Source: Amycolatopsis circi
GTDB lineage: Bacteria > Actinomycetota > Actinomycetes > Mycobacteriales > Pseudonocardiaceae
Assembly: GCF_003385235.1 (NCBI RefSeq)
Contig: NZ_PQIA01000054.1
Location: 1-57,270 of the forward strand
Direction of reading: 5' to 3'
DNA: 57,270 nt
The notes beneath the pieces were generated by a model, which saw only the letters and a list, made by a program, of their open reading frames with translations, made no database searches and was not told the origin of the DNA. Of this stretch, positions 10,011 to 18,690 are shown one piece after another (position 1 is the first letter of the stretch; each line of letters opens with the position of its first letter). Position numbers and translations under genes: made by a program.

Positions 10011-11129
10011 TCAGTCCCTGCCGCCGACCAGGCGAAGGACCGGACGCTGGTCGGCATCGCCGAGCAGGTCGCGGACTTGCGCGGTACTGAGCTTCAGTGC
10101 CTCGGCGAGAGCAGCAATCCCCACGCCGTGGTCACTCGCCAACTCCGCAGCTTTCTTCAGAAGTGTCGGGTTCTCCCCCGGGTACGCGCTCGTCGGATCG
10201 GCCCGCGGGTCGTCGGCCATGGCGAGGCGCTGGTAGGCCCGCCGCGCCGACGACTCGGTGGTGCGCCCGCGCTCAACCATCCGGCGGACCAGCGACTTCG
10301 GCGAGACGCCCCATTTCCGTCCGAGCCGGTCCAGCGCCGCCAGGTCCAGCCGCTGCGGCAGCACCGCGTCCATAGCGGCTGCAGGCGTAAGAAATGCGGC
10401 TGCGAACTCATCGGCCTCCTTCTCGACCGCGGCACTGTGGCCGCTGGGGTCGCGATGGAGCAGCAGATGGCCGATCTCGTGGGCGATCGAAAACCGGTGC
10501 CGAAAAACGTTCTCACTCCGGCGGGGCGTAGTGATGATGACTGGCCGGTCGACGATAACCGCCGAGAATGCGTCGACGGCGTCTATCTCGCGCAACGGCC
10601 GGACGGCGACGACGATGCCGCGGGACTCGGCTGTGGCGACCAAATGTTTCACAGGACCGTCTGGCAACCCCCAGTGGGCGCGGAGCGCCGCGGCTGCCGC
10701 GGACGGCGTCCTGCCAGGTGCGAGGACCGGGAGATCCGCGTCGGGCAGCTTGACGTACCGTTCCAGCGCGAAGGTTAGCTCCCACACCAGCGCCGCAGTC
10801 GCCAATGCCTTCTGGCGGTCACTGACGCGGGCTGACCTCAGGCTGCGGAAGTGTGCATTCAGGGTGTCGATCCGCGCGAGCGGGCGGCCGACGCCGAAGA
10901 ACTCCGGGCGGACTTTCAACGAGACCGCCAGCCGATCGAGCACCTCGGGCCGCGGCGAGTTCACTCCGGCCTCGTACTGGCCGATCGCCGCGGCGGAGAC
11001 CCCGACCATTTCAGCCAGCTCGGTTTTGCTCACCCCGAGGCGAACCCGGGCCTGAGTAAGCCGGGCCGGCTCGAAGCGACCCCTACCTCCGGCCAGGACC
11101 TCGAACAGCCCTCGGCCATTCTCACCCAT
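10011..11129 (-). CDS. XRE helix-turn-helix plus ImmA/IrrE-type metalloprotease
   Basis: A 372-aa two-domain protein. Residues about 22-78 are a Cro/C1 (XRE) helix-turn-helix (LGVSKTELAEMVGVSAAAIG). The following domain is ImmA/IrrE-like (COG2856 type) with zinc-protease motif HEIGH at 217-221 and a downstream EKEADEFAAAFL supplying the third ligand. ImmA/IrrE proteins cleave or inactivate XRE repressors in mobile elements and in the Deinococcus damage response; here DNA binding and protease are one chain. The start ATG at 11129 overlaps the upstream gene's stop by 8 bp, implying translational coupling. The frame is open further upstream but that overlaps the 229-aa gene. It is probably the regulator or sensor of the helicase cassette. 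Confidence 0.88.
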   Translation of the reverse strand: MGENGRGLFEVLAGGRGRFEPARLTQARVRLGVSKTELAEMVGVSAAAIGQYEAGVNSPRPEVLDRLAVSLKVRPEFFGVGRPLARIDTLNAHFRSLRSARVSDRQKALATAALVWELTFALERYVKLPDADLPVLAPGRTPSAAAAALRAHWGLPDGPVKHLVATAESRGIVVAVRPLREIDAVDAFSAVIVDRPVIITTPRRSENVFRHRFSIAHEIGHLLLHRDPSGHSAAVEKEADEFAAAFLTPAAAMDAVLPQRLDLAALDRLGRKWGVSPKSLVRRMVERGRTTESSARRAYQRLAMADDPRADPTSAYPGENPTLLKKAAELASDHGVGIAALAEALKLSTAQVRDLLGDADQRPVLRLVGGRD

Positions 11130-11811
11130 CGGCCGGTGTCCGGTCCTGCTTCTGAAGTTCCACGACAGGTGCGACCGGCACACCGCTGTCGAACGACTCG
11201 ACGTCGGACGCAGCGTCGGCCGCGATGAACTCCGGCTTCCAGATGCACTCCAGCCCGCGCAACTCGACCTTGCCATCGCCGTCGAGCACAGCGACGGCCC
11301 ACTGGATCGATTGAAGCTGCCGCGGCGTCGACTCGACCATGACCAACACCAGCGGCATCGTGTCGCCGACCGCCCTGAGAAGGGGACCGAGCTCGCTCTC
11401 CGTGACGTGCTGGCCGGGCTCAGGCTCGGCGGACAGGCTGGGCTCCCACAGCGTCGGGTCGAGAGGAGCGGCCATGAAGCCGTTCTTCCGGGTCGGGCTC
11501 GCCGCGAACTCGCGCACCGCGTTCGGGTTGTTCGCCACGCGCCAGACGTACACCAGGCTGTCGTTGACGACTGGGACCTCATGTCCCCCGGGAGCCAGCT
11601 TGATCGACCGGAAGCCCCTGTCCTTCAGTGTTTGACTGGTGTCGTCCAGCAGGTCCCGCCACTGGCTGCCGAACCCCATCGCATACCTGGACTCGGAGAC
11701 CAGGTGCGCATCAGCCGCGAGCGAGTGCCGCGCCTGCACGATCTCGACGAGCAAGTTGCGCAGGCCAGGCGCATGAGAGCCGAGAGCATCGGCGGGTGAA
11801 TCCGAAACCAT
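11122..11811 (-). CDS. Unknown 229-aa protein, first gene of the helicase cassette
   Basis: I do not recognise this family. The start ATG at 11811 is well supported: AGGAGGG sits 5-6 bp upstream on the minus strand, although the frame is open further back. The protein appears soluble and alpha/beta; visible blocks are SRYAMGFGSQWRDLLDDTSQ, PVVNDSLVYVWRVANNPNAV, GDTMPLVLVMVESTPRQLQS and an acidic, low-complexity C-terminus (about residues 205-229). No signal peptide, membrane segment, metal cluster or nuclease motif is seen. It overlaps the XRE-ImmA start by 8 bp and leads the operon. It could be a sensor, an inhibitor or a toxin partner of the ImmA-like protease; this is speculation from position only. 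Confidence 0.75.
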   Translation of the reverse strand: MVSDSPADALGSHAPGLRNLLVEIVQARHSLAADAHLVSESRYAMGFGSQWRDLLDDTSQTLKDRGFRSIKLAPGGHEVPVVNDSLVYVWRVANNPNAVREFAASPTRKNGFMAAPLDPTLWEPSLSAEPEPGQHVTESELGPLLRAVGDTMPLVLVMVESTPRQLQSIQWAVAVLDGDGKVELRGLECIWKPEFIAADAASDVESFDSGVPVAPVVELQKQDRTPADG

Positions 11812-12493
11812 GGCAACCCTCCTGAAGCACGTGTCCAGGGCCGCGACTCGGTCAGGACGTAACTTCAGTATCGCACACGATCCACGCACTAACGCTTCAG
11901 CTGCGTGGCGTGTTGACTCCCGAATAGGACGAGCCTCCCGGATCCTGCTCGCCTCCGGGCACTTCACGTCGCTGCAGCACGCTGCAGTGAAGGCGGCCTC
12001 GCCCTCCCGGCCGGGCACGCGCAGGTGGAGCGGGCACTCGGGGTCGTCTCGACGAGCAAGCGGAGCACAGCCAGCACGCACGCGCCAGGCACCTTCGTCG
12101 GTTCAACGGCGCGGGCGCTGACGCCCGCCTGTCATATCCGACCCCACCCCGCTAGGGCCTGGCCGACTACGCCCGGCACGCCACTGTCATTCTGCGGCGA
12201 TTGCCCGCGATGCCTGCCGCCGCGGCAACCGTGCCACGCCACCAACCTTCACGAGAACGACCGTCCAAGCATTGCGCGCGCAGGAAAATAAATAAACAGA
12301 TTCAAATCGGACAGAGCATTTTAATGTAATTCGTCTTCTGGTACCGCATGCACACAATCTAACTTTAGAGCGCCGGTTAAAGCGCTTCTTGCGCCCACTT
12401 GTGTCCCGTAGTACACTTCTCGAGTCCAACTGTAAAGCGTTTCGGAGAATTATCCCGAAGGCGGTGGATAACACTAAAATATAAGGAGAAAAA
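11812..12493. other. Intergenic region with AT-rich right half
   Basis: This stretch lies upstream of the helicase cassette on one side and the 66-aa membrane peptide on the other. The left part (to about 12280) is GC-rich with only shadow frames. The right part (about 12280-12493) is strikingly AT-rich for this genome, containing AATAAATAAACAG, TTTTAATGTAATTCG and ACACTAAAATATAAGG just before the peptide gene. It probably holds divergent promoters. A xenogeneic-silencer (Lsr2-like) binding region is an attractive but untested reading. Confidence 0.55.
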
Positions 12494-12694
12494 ATGTTTT
12501 ATGAATTTATTTTTCGACTATTTTTGTTGATCCTGGGGAACAACGGCAACGCAGCACGTACGGCGCTGATCGCAGCGGTACTGATCATCGCCACAGCGAT
12601 CGCGATCGTCATCATCATCCAGCTCGGTGGCAGTGACGTGCACCTCGGCCCGCTCCACGTCACCGGAACCCAGGTACCGGCGGTCACAGGGTAA
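12494..12694 (+). CDS. Small single-pass membrane peptide (66 aa)
   Basis: Translation begins MFYEFIFRLFLLILGNN, followed by a long hydrophobic segment ALIAAVLIIATAIAIVIIIQ (about residues 24-43) and a polar tail. The gene is supported by an excellent ribosome binding site, AAGGAG at 12483-12488, 5 bp from ATG. The first dozen codons are AT-rich (ttt, tat, att), unlike anything else in the window; the rest is normal high-GC. I do not recognise the family. Orientation, a short lipophilic N-terminus and a C-terminal tail of about 20 residues (GGSDVHLGPLHVTG) suggest one or two membrane passes. Possible roles include small membrane stress peptide or toxin. No partner gene is obvious, although it starts about 680 bp upstream of the helicase cassette. 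Confidence 0.7.
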   Translation: MFYEFIFRLFLLILGNNGNAARTALIAAVLIIATAIAIVIIIQLGGSDVHLGPLHVTGTQVPAVTG

Positions 12695-12979
12695 CCCGGA
12701 AGCGATCCGCGCGGGGGCGGCGCAACCACCTGCCCGTCCCCCGCCGGACGCCGATTACATCGGAACCCGCACTCGCTACGAACGGTCGCTGCTCGCCGAA
12801 CTGGCATCGTTTTGTCTTGCTCCGCTCTCCGAGTATACCTCCGCCAGTCGGCGACGGCGACCCCAGGGGCGACAACAGGCGGAATCAGCGAACCGATGGT
12901 CCTAAGCAATTAGACATGGCCGGGAAATCACAGCGGCAGAGCCTGGCCAACCCGTCGGATACTTACGTCCAGACACTCG

Positions 12980-13888
12980 TCAGGCCCGTACTCCCGGCCT
13001 CAACTCCGGGATGTAGGGATAAGAGACGTTGAGATTGGCGCGGCGGTCCCCGCGGTACCGCGGCCCGATCGCTCCGGCATACTCCCGGACCACTTCGAAT
13101 CCGAGTAGACGCTTGTCCTCGTCGGACAACGTGTCGTAGACGTCATCGTGCACAACAGCGGGGAAGAACGTTTGTGGTTTGATGAAATGCAACGCCCACG
13201 CGCACCCGATCGAAAGCCGGTCCTCGTCAGATGTGGACGTTCCCTGCCGATGCCAGGTCCGGCTCTCCCACAGCGCGACCGAACCGGCGGGCGCAGTGAT
13301 CGGCATGAACGCGGCATCACGCTCCGTCACCTGCTCCTCGGGAGACCGATGCAAGTCCGGCGCGGGAAACCGATGGGAGCCCGGGACCACCTCCGTGGCG
13401 CCCATGTCCGGGGTGAAGTCCGACAGGCAGACCATCATCACGAACATCACCGGGCGATCCAGTACCAGGGGAATCGCCTGCTGATCGGCGTGCAGGACCT
13501 GCGCGGTGCCGCCCCTGCGCAGGATCACGCCGGTTTCCGAGGCGAGGTTGTACGGCTCCCCGCGGAACAAGTGCGCCGCGTACTCGTGGATGACCGGCTT
13601 GTGCAGCAGGTCCAGGAACGGCCGGCCCTTGTTCGGAAGGAAATCGACCGACTGGAAGGTCGGCACGGTACCGGATTCCGGACGCCCGACATACTTGCCC
13701 GCCGCGTGGCCGCCATTCGCGAGCGTCGCCACGCCGGCCTCGCACTCTTGCTCGGCCTGCTCTACCAGCCGCGAACGCAGGGTCTGGACCTCAGCGGCGG
13801 TCAGGAAGTTCTCGTGAACGGTATAGCCGTACTGGTCGAGATTCTGGATGCCTTCGCTCACTGCCGACGCGAAATGAGGGTTGCCCAT
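12980..13888 (-). CDS. PhyH-family Fe(II)/2-oxoglutarate dioxygenase
   Basis: A 302-aa protein of the phytanoyl-CoA dioxygenase superfamily, which hydroxylates acyl-CoAs or small molecules using Fe(II), O2 and 2-oxoglutarate. The metal-binding facial triad is visible as HAD in VLHADQQAIP and the distal His in TWHRQGTS; an Arg soon after (SDEDRLSIG) could bind the 2-oxoglutarate carboxylate. ATG at 13888 has a textbook AAGGAGG upstream; the frame runs open further back without support. It is last in a minus-strand set, 67 bp after the SnoaL-SDR fusion gene and the MFS gene. Substrate unknown; PhyH enzymes of this size also occur in natural-product tailoring. Confidence 0.88.
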   Translation of the reverse strand: MGNPHFASAVSEGIQNLDQYGYTVHENFLTAAEVQTLRSRLVEQAEQECEAGVATLANGGHAAGKYVGRPESGTVPTFQSVDFLPNKGRPFLDLLHKPVIHEYAAHLFRGEPYNLASETGVILRRGGTAQVLHADQQAIPLVLDRPVMFVMMVCLSDFTPDMGATEVVPGSHRFPAPDLHRSPEEQVTERDAAFMPITAPAGSVALWESRTWHRQGTSTSDEDRLSIGCAWALHFIKPQTFFPAVVHDDVYDTLSDEDKRLLGFEVVREYAGAIGPRYRGDRRANLNVSYPYIPELRPGVRA

Positions 13889-13955
13889 CACTGCCTCCTT
13901 GAGACGTGTGCCGGTGTTCTCCTTTTCCACAACGCCGAAGATGCGTCCGGCCGGT

Positions 13956-15158
13956 TCAGGGCATCCAGCCGCCACCAACCACCAGGACCTGTCCGCTGAC
14001 GTAATCGGCTTCAGGCAAGCAGAGCAGCCGGACCGCGCCGCCGACGTCCTCAGGAACCCCGATCCGCCGGAGCGGGACCTGCGTTTCCAGTTCAGCGAGC
14101 GGAACACCGGTGAGCGGGGCCGTTCCGCCGTCACTGACCTCGATGGATTCATGGCCTGCCGCTGGCCCCTCTGTCTGACGCGTGCGGATCAGTCCAGGTG
14201 CCACGGCGTTGACGGTGACGCCGTACGGTCCCCACTCTTTCGCCAAAGTCGCCGTGAGACCGTGAATTCCTGCCTTCGCGGCGGCGTACCCGACAGCATT
14301 CGGAGATCCGGCAATGCCGCCGACCGAAGAAACGTTCACGACCTTGCGCACATGCGACGCCGGCCGGACCAACTGCCGGCCTGCCGCGCGCAGCAGTCTG
14401 AAGGGGGCGGTCAGCAGCAGATCGAACATTGGCTGCCACTGTTCGTCCGTCATCTCAAGTGCCGCGCCATACGTCGAATAACCGGCGTTGTTCACGACGA
14501 TGTCGATGGTGCCGAACTGGTCGACCGCGCAGGAAACCAGGTCGGACGGTGCTTTGTCGTGTGTGATGTCCCCGGCATGTCCGACAGCCTGCAAGCCCGC
14601 CGCATGCAACGCGCCGACGGTCTCTTCGACCATGTCCGCAGTCAAGTCGTTGACCACCACCGACGCACCGGCCTCGGCAAGGGATGTCGCTATCGCGCGG
14701 CCGATGCCGCGGCCCACTCCGGTGACGACAGCGACTCTGCCGTCCAACGGGCCAGCTGGCGTTGTGGCTTTCCCGGCAAGCGCGGACTCGTCGAAATACT
14801 CCTCGATCCGGGTGATCAAGCCATCCCGCGTTTCGACCACCATGCAGGCCGGAACACACACCGCTTCGTGCGCACCGGTCGTGCGCACCACGAGGACGTG
14901 CTGCTGGACATAACCACGCGGGGCCGGCAACACCCGCATTTCCTCGTACCGCACCTCCGCGACTTGCCCGAAGAACGCTGCCGTCTCGGCCACGGCAGCC
15001 GACCGATCCCGCACTCTGCCGTCAGTGTTGCGCCATATCGTCGCGTCAGCGGTCAGCAACCCAGCCACCGACCCGACATCCCGAGCTGAGATCGCTGCTG
15101 CGAGACGTTCAGCTGATTCCGGTGTGCCAACGGCTCCTGCCCCGTTCCGATGGCTCAT
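13956..15158 (-). CDS. SnoaL/NTF2-like domain fused to short-chain dehydrogenase
   Basis: A 400-aa fusion. Residues about 12-125 form an NTF2/SnoaL-like cone (AAAISARDVGSVAGLLTADA, VVETRDGLITRIEEYFDES), a fold used by polyketide cyclases, isomerases and dehydratases. From about residue 138 it is a classical SDR: cofactor motif TGVGRGIG, NNAG, catalytic YAAAK and C-terminal GQVLVVGGGW. The natural reading is a bifunctional oxidoreductase/cyclase or isomerase acting on one substrate. It starts 4 bp after the MFS stop and is followed by the PhyH gene, so the three are probably one operon. A frameshift join is unlikely because one continuous frame spans both domains without a stop. Confidence 0.88.
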   Translation of the reverse strand: MSHRNGAGAVGTPESAERLAAAISARDVGSVAGLLTADATIWRNTDGRVRDRSAAVAETAAFFGQVAEVRYEEMRVLPAPRGYVQQHVLVVRTTGAHEAVCVPACMVVETRDGLITRIEEYFDESALAGKATTPAGPLDGRVAVVTGVGRGIGRAIATSLAEAGASVVVNDLTADMVEETVGALHAAGLQAVGHAGDITHDKAPSDLVSCAVDQFGTIDIVVNNAGYSTYGAALEMTDEQWQPMFDLLLTAPFRLLRAAGRQLVRPASHVRKVVNVSSVGGIAGSPNAVGYAAAKAGIHGLTATLAKEWGPYGVTVNAVAPGLIRTRQTEGPAAGHESIEVSDGGTAPLTGVPLAELETQVPLRRIGVPEDVGGAVRLLCLPEADYVSGQVLVVGGGWMP

Positions 15159-15162
15159 CCCG

Positions 15163-16626
15163 TCAACCAGCCAGATGGTGACGCAGCGGTGACGTGATGG
15201 TCCTCGGAGTGACTGACCGGTTCCTGGGCATCAAGAAAGCCGCTGTCGAGCTGACCAGAGCGATTGCCGCGGCGATCGCGAACCCGATGGAGAGCCCTGC
15301 ACCGGAGTAGATCGCAGCGGTCCCGTGCGCAGGCAACGCCGTCGCCGCCAGGACTGCGAAGACCACCTGTGTGGCGATCGACGGGCCCAGGGACTTGGCG
15401 CACTCCATCAAGCTGGACATGACTGCCTGCTGCTCCGCGGGAACAGAACTGATGATCAAATTCGGGGCCGCGCCGAACGTCGTACCCTGCCCGATCGCAT
15501 AGACGAGCGCCGCGACGACGAGCTGCCACGGTTGGTCGTGCCACAGTGCCGCGATCGCCAAGCCGGCGGCGACGAACAAAGCTCCCACAGCCATCGTGAG
15601 CCGGGGACCCGCAGCGGAGACCGACCGTCCCGCCACGTATCCGAAGACGAGCAGGCAGATGCCGATCGGTGCGGTGTAGAGCGCAACGCCGGTCGCGGAC
15701 GCGCCGAACCCGTAGCTTCCGCCCACTTCTCTCGGGACGGTGACCATCAACGGGATCAGCGTCAACATGAGCCCGCACGCCGCGGAAATCAGTCCGGCGA
15801 AGACGACAGACAAGAGCACCGGCCGCGCACCCAGCAGCCGGAGATCGACGAAAGGCTCCGCGATGCGCCGGTCCAGCAGCAACCACCCGGTCAACAGAAC
15901 GACCGCGACGGCGAAGACCAGGATCGTCGCTGCGGATCCCCAGCCCCATTTGGTTCCGCGGCCGAGGCCCAGCAGCAGGAAGCCGAGGCCGAAGCCGAGC
16001 AGCGCGGCTCCCGCCCAGTCGATGCGAGACTTGTTCCGAAGCGGTGATTCCGGGACGAACGCCGCGATGCCTGCGGTGAACAGGGCCGCGTATGCGGCGA
16101 GGAACCAGAACACCGCTCGCCATCCGAACTCGTCCACCAGCCACCCGGTGAGGAACGGCTGGATCACCGTCATGACACCCATCCCGGTCACCGACAAGCT
16201 CGCCGCGACCGGCACCAGCCGGGCTGGGAAAATGTCGCGCAGCAGCGAGTAGGACAGAAACACGACCGCCGTGATGAAGCCCTGCATGGCACGACCGACG
16301 AGAAGCAGCGGGAAAACCGTGGCGGTGGCGGCGATCAACCCGCCCGCTGCGATGAGGACGCCCGCCACGACCAGCATTCGCTTCTTGCCGTACCGGTCGG
16401 CCAGCTTCCCGAACACCGGCGTCAGCACTCCGCCGACCAGCGGCTGCACGCTGATCACCCACTCCGCGGGAGCGCCCGGGAAATCCCGGCGCAGCATGGG
16501 CAGTGCGGTCGACACCGCGGAGAACACGAAGATCGTCAGTTCGCCGAGACCGGCCAGAAGAATGAGTGTGAAGACGCGACGGGACGTCCAACCAGGTGAT
16601 GTCGCGTGCGAATCGGCAGTCGTCAT
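15163..16626 (-). CDS. DHA2-type MFS transporter (copy 1)
   Basis: A 487-aa integral membrane protein with about 14 hydrophobic segments, as in the drug:H+ antiporter-2 group. It shows the MFS loop GKLADRYGKKR, motif C-like GMGVMTVIQPFLTGWLVDE and the central VPESPLRNKSRIDWAG loop. It is clearly paralogous to the other two MFS proteins of this window, all carrying YS(L/I)(L/M)RD near residue 125 and WGWGS or QGWGS mid-protein. It probably exports or imports an organic substrate or product. ATG at 16626 is chosen; a second open frame on the same strand over this gene is a shadow. First gene of the MFS, SnoaL-SDR, PhyH set. Confidence 0.88.
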   Translation of the reverse strand: MTTADSHATSPGWTSRRVFTLILLAGLGELTIFVFSAVSTALPMLRRDFPGAPAEWVISVQPLVGGVLTPVFGKLADRYGKKRMLVVAGVLIAAGGLIAATATVFPLLLVGRAMQGFITAVVFLSYSLLRDIFPARLVPVAASLSVTGMGVMTVIQPFLTGWLVDEFGWRAVFWFLAAYAALFTAGIAAFVPESPLRNKSRIDWAGAALLGFGLGFLLLGLGRGTKWGWGSAATILVFAVAVVLLTGWLLLDRRIAEPFVDLRLLGARPVLLSVVFAGLISAACGLMLTLIPLMVTVPREVGGSYGFGASATGVALYTAPIGICLLVFGYVAGRSVSAAGPRLTMAVGALFVAAGLAIAALWHDQPWQLVVAALVYAIGQGTTFGAAPNLIISSVPAEQQAVMSSLMECAKSLGPSIATQVVFAVLAATALPAHGTAAIYSGAGLSIGFAIAAAIALVSSTAAFLMPRNRSVTPRTITSPLRHHLAG

Positions 16627-16745
16627 TGAGCACCATCCAGCGACGGGCGGACACGCCGGCGCATCCGCTTGCGGGACAACAATTCAGTTAACCGAGCGCT
16701 CCTTGAGCGCGGGACTTCCTCCTCCGTTGAGGACGACAGGTCACG

Positions 16746-17750
16746 TCAGGTCAGATTGCGCAACCGCGGCAGCACGTCCTCGGCGAACTGGCCCAGGTAG
16801 CGCTCCTGGTCGTGGCCGGGGCCGTGGAAGACCAGGTGGTTCAGGCCCGCGTCGAGGTACGGCTTGATCTGCGCGACCGCCTCGTCCGGGTCCGAGGCGA
16901 CGATCCACCGCTTCGCGACCTGCTCGATCGGCAGCTCGTCGGCCAGCCGCTCCATCTCCTCCGCCGAGGAAACCGTGTGCTTCTGCTCCGCGCTCAGCGA
17001 CAAAGGCGCCCAGAACCGCGTGTTCGCCAGCGCCTTCTCCGGATCCCGGTCGTACGACATCTTGATCTCGATCATCCGGTCCACGCCGGACGCGTCGCGC
17101 TCAGCCGCGGCCGCGCCCTCGGCCATCGCCGGCATCAGCTTCTCCGTGTACAGGTCCATGCCCTTGCCGGACGTGCAGATCATGCCGTCGCCCGCGCGGC
17201 CCGCGTACTTCGCCACGACCGGGCCGCCCGCGGCGATGTACACCGGCACCGGACGCTCCGGCCGGTCGTAGATCTTCGCGTTGACCAGCTGGTAATAATC
17301 GCCCTCGAAGTCGACGCTGTCCTTGCTCCACAGCTCGCGCATCAGCCGCACCGACTCCCGCAGCCTCGCGAACCGCTCCTTGAACTCCGGCCACTCCCGG
17401 CCCGACACCGCGATCTCGTTCAACGCCTCGCCAGTGCCCGCGCCCAGGATCACGCGATCGCCCGACAGCAGCGCCATCGTCGCGAACGCCTGCGCGATCA
17501 CCGCCGGGTTGTACCGGAACGTCGGCGTCAAAACACTGGTCCCGATCAGCACGCGGCTGGTCCGCTCCGCCACCGCCGGCATCCACGCCAGCGCCCACGG
17601 CGCGTGCCCGCCCTCGTGCCGCCACGGCAAAAAATGGTCCGACACCCACACCGAGTCCAGCCCCAGCTCCTCGGCCCGCACCGCGAACTCCACCAGCTCG
17701 CGAGGCCCGAACTGTTCCGCCGACGCCTTGTACCCGACCTTCAGCTCCAC
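16746..17750 (-). CDS. fgd: F420-dependent glucose-6-phosphate dehydrogenase
   Basis: A 334-aa luciferase-like (LLM) protein closely matching mycobacterial Fgd1 along its whole length: LKVGYKASAEQFGPREL, VSDHFLPWRHEGGHAPW, SVLTPTFRYNPAVIAQAFAT, GAGTGEALNEIAV, YAGRAGDGMICTSGKG and QVAKRWIVASDPDEAV are near-identical blocks from memory of that family. It oxidises glucose-6-phosphate to 6-phosphogluconolactone and reduces coenzyme F420, providing F420H2. I chose GTG at 17750 (AAGGG upstream), giving the same N-terminus and length as Fgd1. It ends the five-gene operon DUF35, LLM, SDR, cyclase-family, fgd, so F420H2 supply is coupled to an LLM oxidoreductase. A housekeeping copy elsewhere is likely but outside view. 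Confidence 0.93.
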   Translation of the reverse strand: MELKVGYKASAEQFGPRELVEFAVRAEELGLDSVWVSDHFLPWRHEGGHAPWALAWMPAVAERTSRVLIGTSVLTPTFRYNPAVIAQAFATMALLSGDRVILGAGTGEALNEIAVSGREWPEFKERFARLRESVRLMRELWSKDSVDFEGDYYQLVNAKIYDRPERPVPVYIAAGGPVVAKYAGRAGDGMICTSGKGMDLYTEKLMPAMAEGAAAAERDASGVDRMIEIKMSYDRDPEKALANTRFWAPLSLSAEQKHTVSSAEEMERLADELPIEQVAKRWIVASDPDEAVAQIKPYLDAGLNHLVFHGPGHDQERYLGQFAEDVLPRLRNLT

Positions 17751-17772
17751 GATCGCCCTTCCCCGCACCCAA

Positions 17773-18690
17773 TCACAGCACTGCCAACGGGTTCAGCGGA
17801 CTCGCCGTGCCGCCTTCGATCGGCAGCGGCGCTGCCACGAACAAGAACTCCGGTTGCCCGGCAGCAGCGAGTTCCTCCAGCCACAGCATCTCGATCAGGT
17901 GCACGCCTCGCTCCCACAACGTCAGCAGGTGGATGTCTTCCTCGACCGGACCGGCGAACCCGCCGTCCGAGCCGATCGCGCCGACCGCCGCGTTGTCACA
18001 CCCGATCGCGACGACATCGTGATCGACCAGCCAACGGCCGGCCGAGTAGTCGATCCCCGGCTGAGCCCCTTGGTACCTCGCCGGGCTGTCCGCGAACACC
18101 TTCGGCCAGCCGGTGCGCACCAAGACGACGTCCCCCGAGCGGGGCTCAACGCCCGCAGCCGCAGCACATCCCCGAAGAACCCTCTCGTCGATCGCCGTAG
18201 CCGGGTCGACGTAGTCAGCACCCAGATAACCAGCGACGTCCAGGAAAAGCCCGCGAGTGACGATCGCGCCGAGCTTGTCGATGCCGCACCGCGTCGCTCC
18301 GTAGCTGCGAACGCGCTCTGCCGGATGGTCGTTGTAGAGCCGGTCGTCACGCCATACGTGCGCGAGCGCGTCGATGTGAGTGGTTGTCCCGTGCGGGGAA
18401 AGCACCAGTGCGTCGTCCGCGATCGCCATGACGTCCTTCACTTTGCGCGCGCCAGTGGCGTAGTCGCCACCGTCCACAGCCATGAAGTGTTGCGGCAACG
18501 GACGTCCGGGCAAATGCGGTACCCGCCGAGCACCTCCGTTCGAGGTCGCACCACGGATTGGCATGGCCAGCGAAAGCACCTTGCCCGCACGGATCGATCC
18601 GACCGCGTTCAAGACCACGTCGGGAGTGAGGAGATTGGCGGCTCCTCGCTGGTCCTCGACGCCCCACCGCTGCCAGTTTCCGGTACTCAT
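17773..18690 (-). CDS. Cyclase-family metal-dependent hydrolase
   Basis: A 305-aa member of the cyclase/kynurenine formamidase superfamily (PF04199). The signature HGTTTHIDALAHVW at about residues 100-113 gives the metal-binding His/Asp set. Members hydrolyse amides, lactones or cyclic imides. Its start ATG at 18690 overlaps the stop of the upstream SDR gene by 4 bp and it is followed 22 bp later by fgd. In this context a ring-opening or lactone/ester hydrolysis after an oxidation step is plausible. Kynurenine formamidase itself is less likely, because no tryptophan catabolic genes surround it and family members of about 300 residues are usually uncharacterised. Confidence 0.82.
   Translation of the reverse strand: MSTGNWQRWGVEDQRGAANLLTPDVVLNAVGSIRAGKVLSLAMPIRGATSNGGARRVPHLPGRPLPQHFMAVDGGDYATGARKVKDVMAIADDALVLSPHGTTTHIDALAHVWRDDRLYNDHPAERVRSYGATRCGIDKLGAIVTRGLFLDVAGYLGADYVDPATAIDERVLRGCAAAAGVEPRSGDVVLVRTGWPKVFADSPARYQGAQPGIDYSAGRWLVDHDVVAIGCDNAAVGAIGSDGGFAGPVEEDIHLLTLWERGVHLIEMLWLEELAAAGQPEFLFVAAPLPIEGGTASPLNPLAVL

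Noticed and set aside
15155..16654. A 499-codon frame over the MFS gene on the same strand
   Set aside because: Another frame encodes a clear 14-helix MFS protein; this one has a low-complexity Arg/Gly-rich translation.
16691..16710. ACCGAGCGCTCCTT as an operator upstream of MFS copy 1
   Set aside because: It diverges at key CAAG/CTTG positions and instead forms a small hairpin GCGCTC-CTT-GAGCGC; not counted as a regulon site.
16812..18200. Long plus-strand frame opposite fgd and the cyclase-family gene
   Set aside because: Translation is Arg/His/Gln-rich with no motif, typical of the antisense strand of high-GC genes.
17773..18690. Kynurenine formamidase
   Set aside because: The metal motif fits the superfamily, but there are no tryptophan catabolic neighbours.
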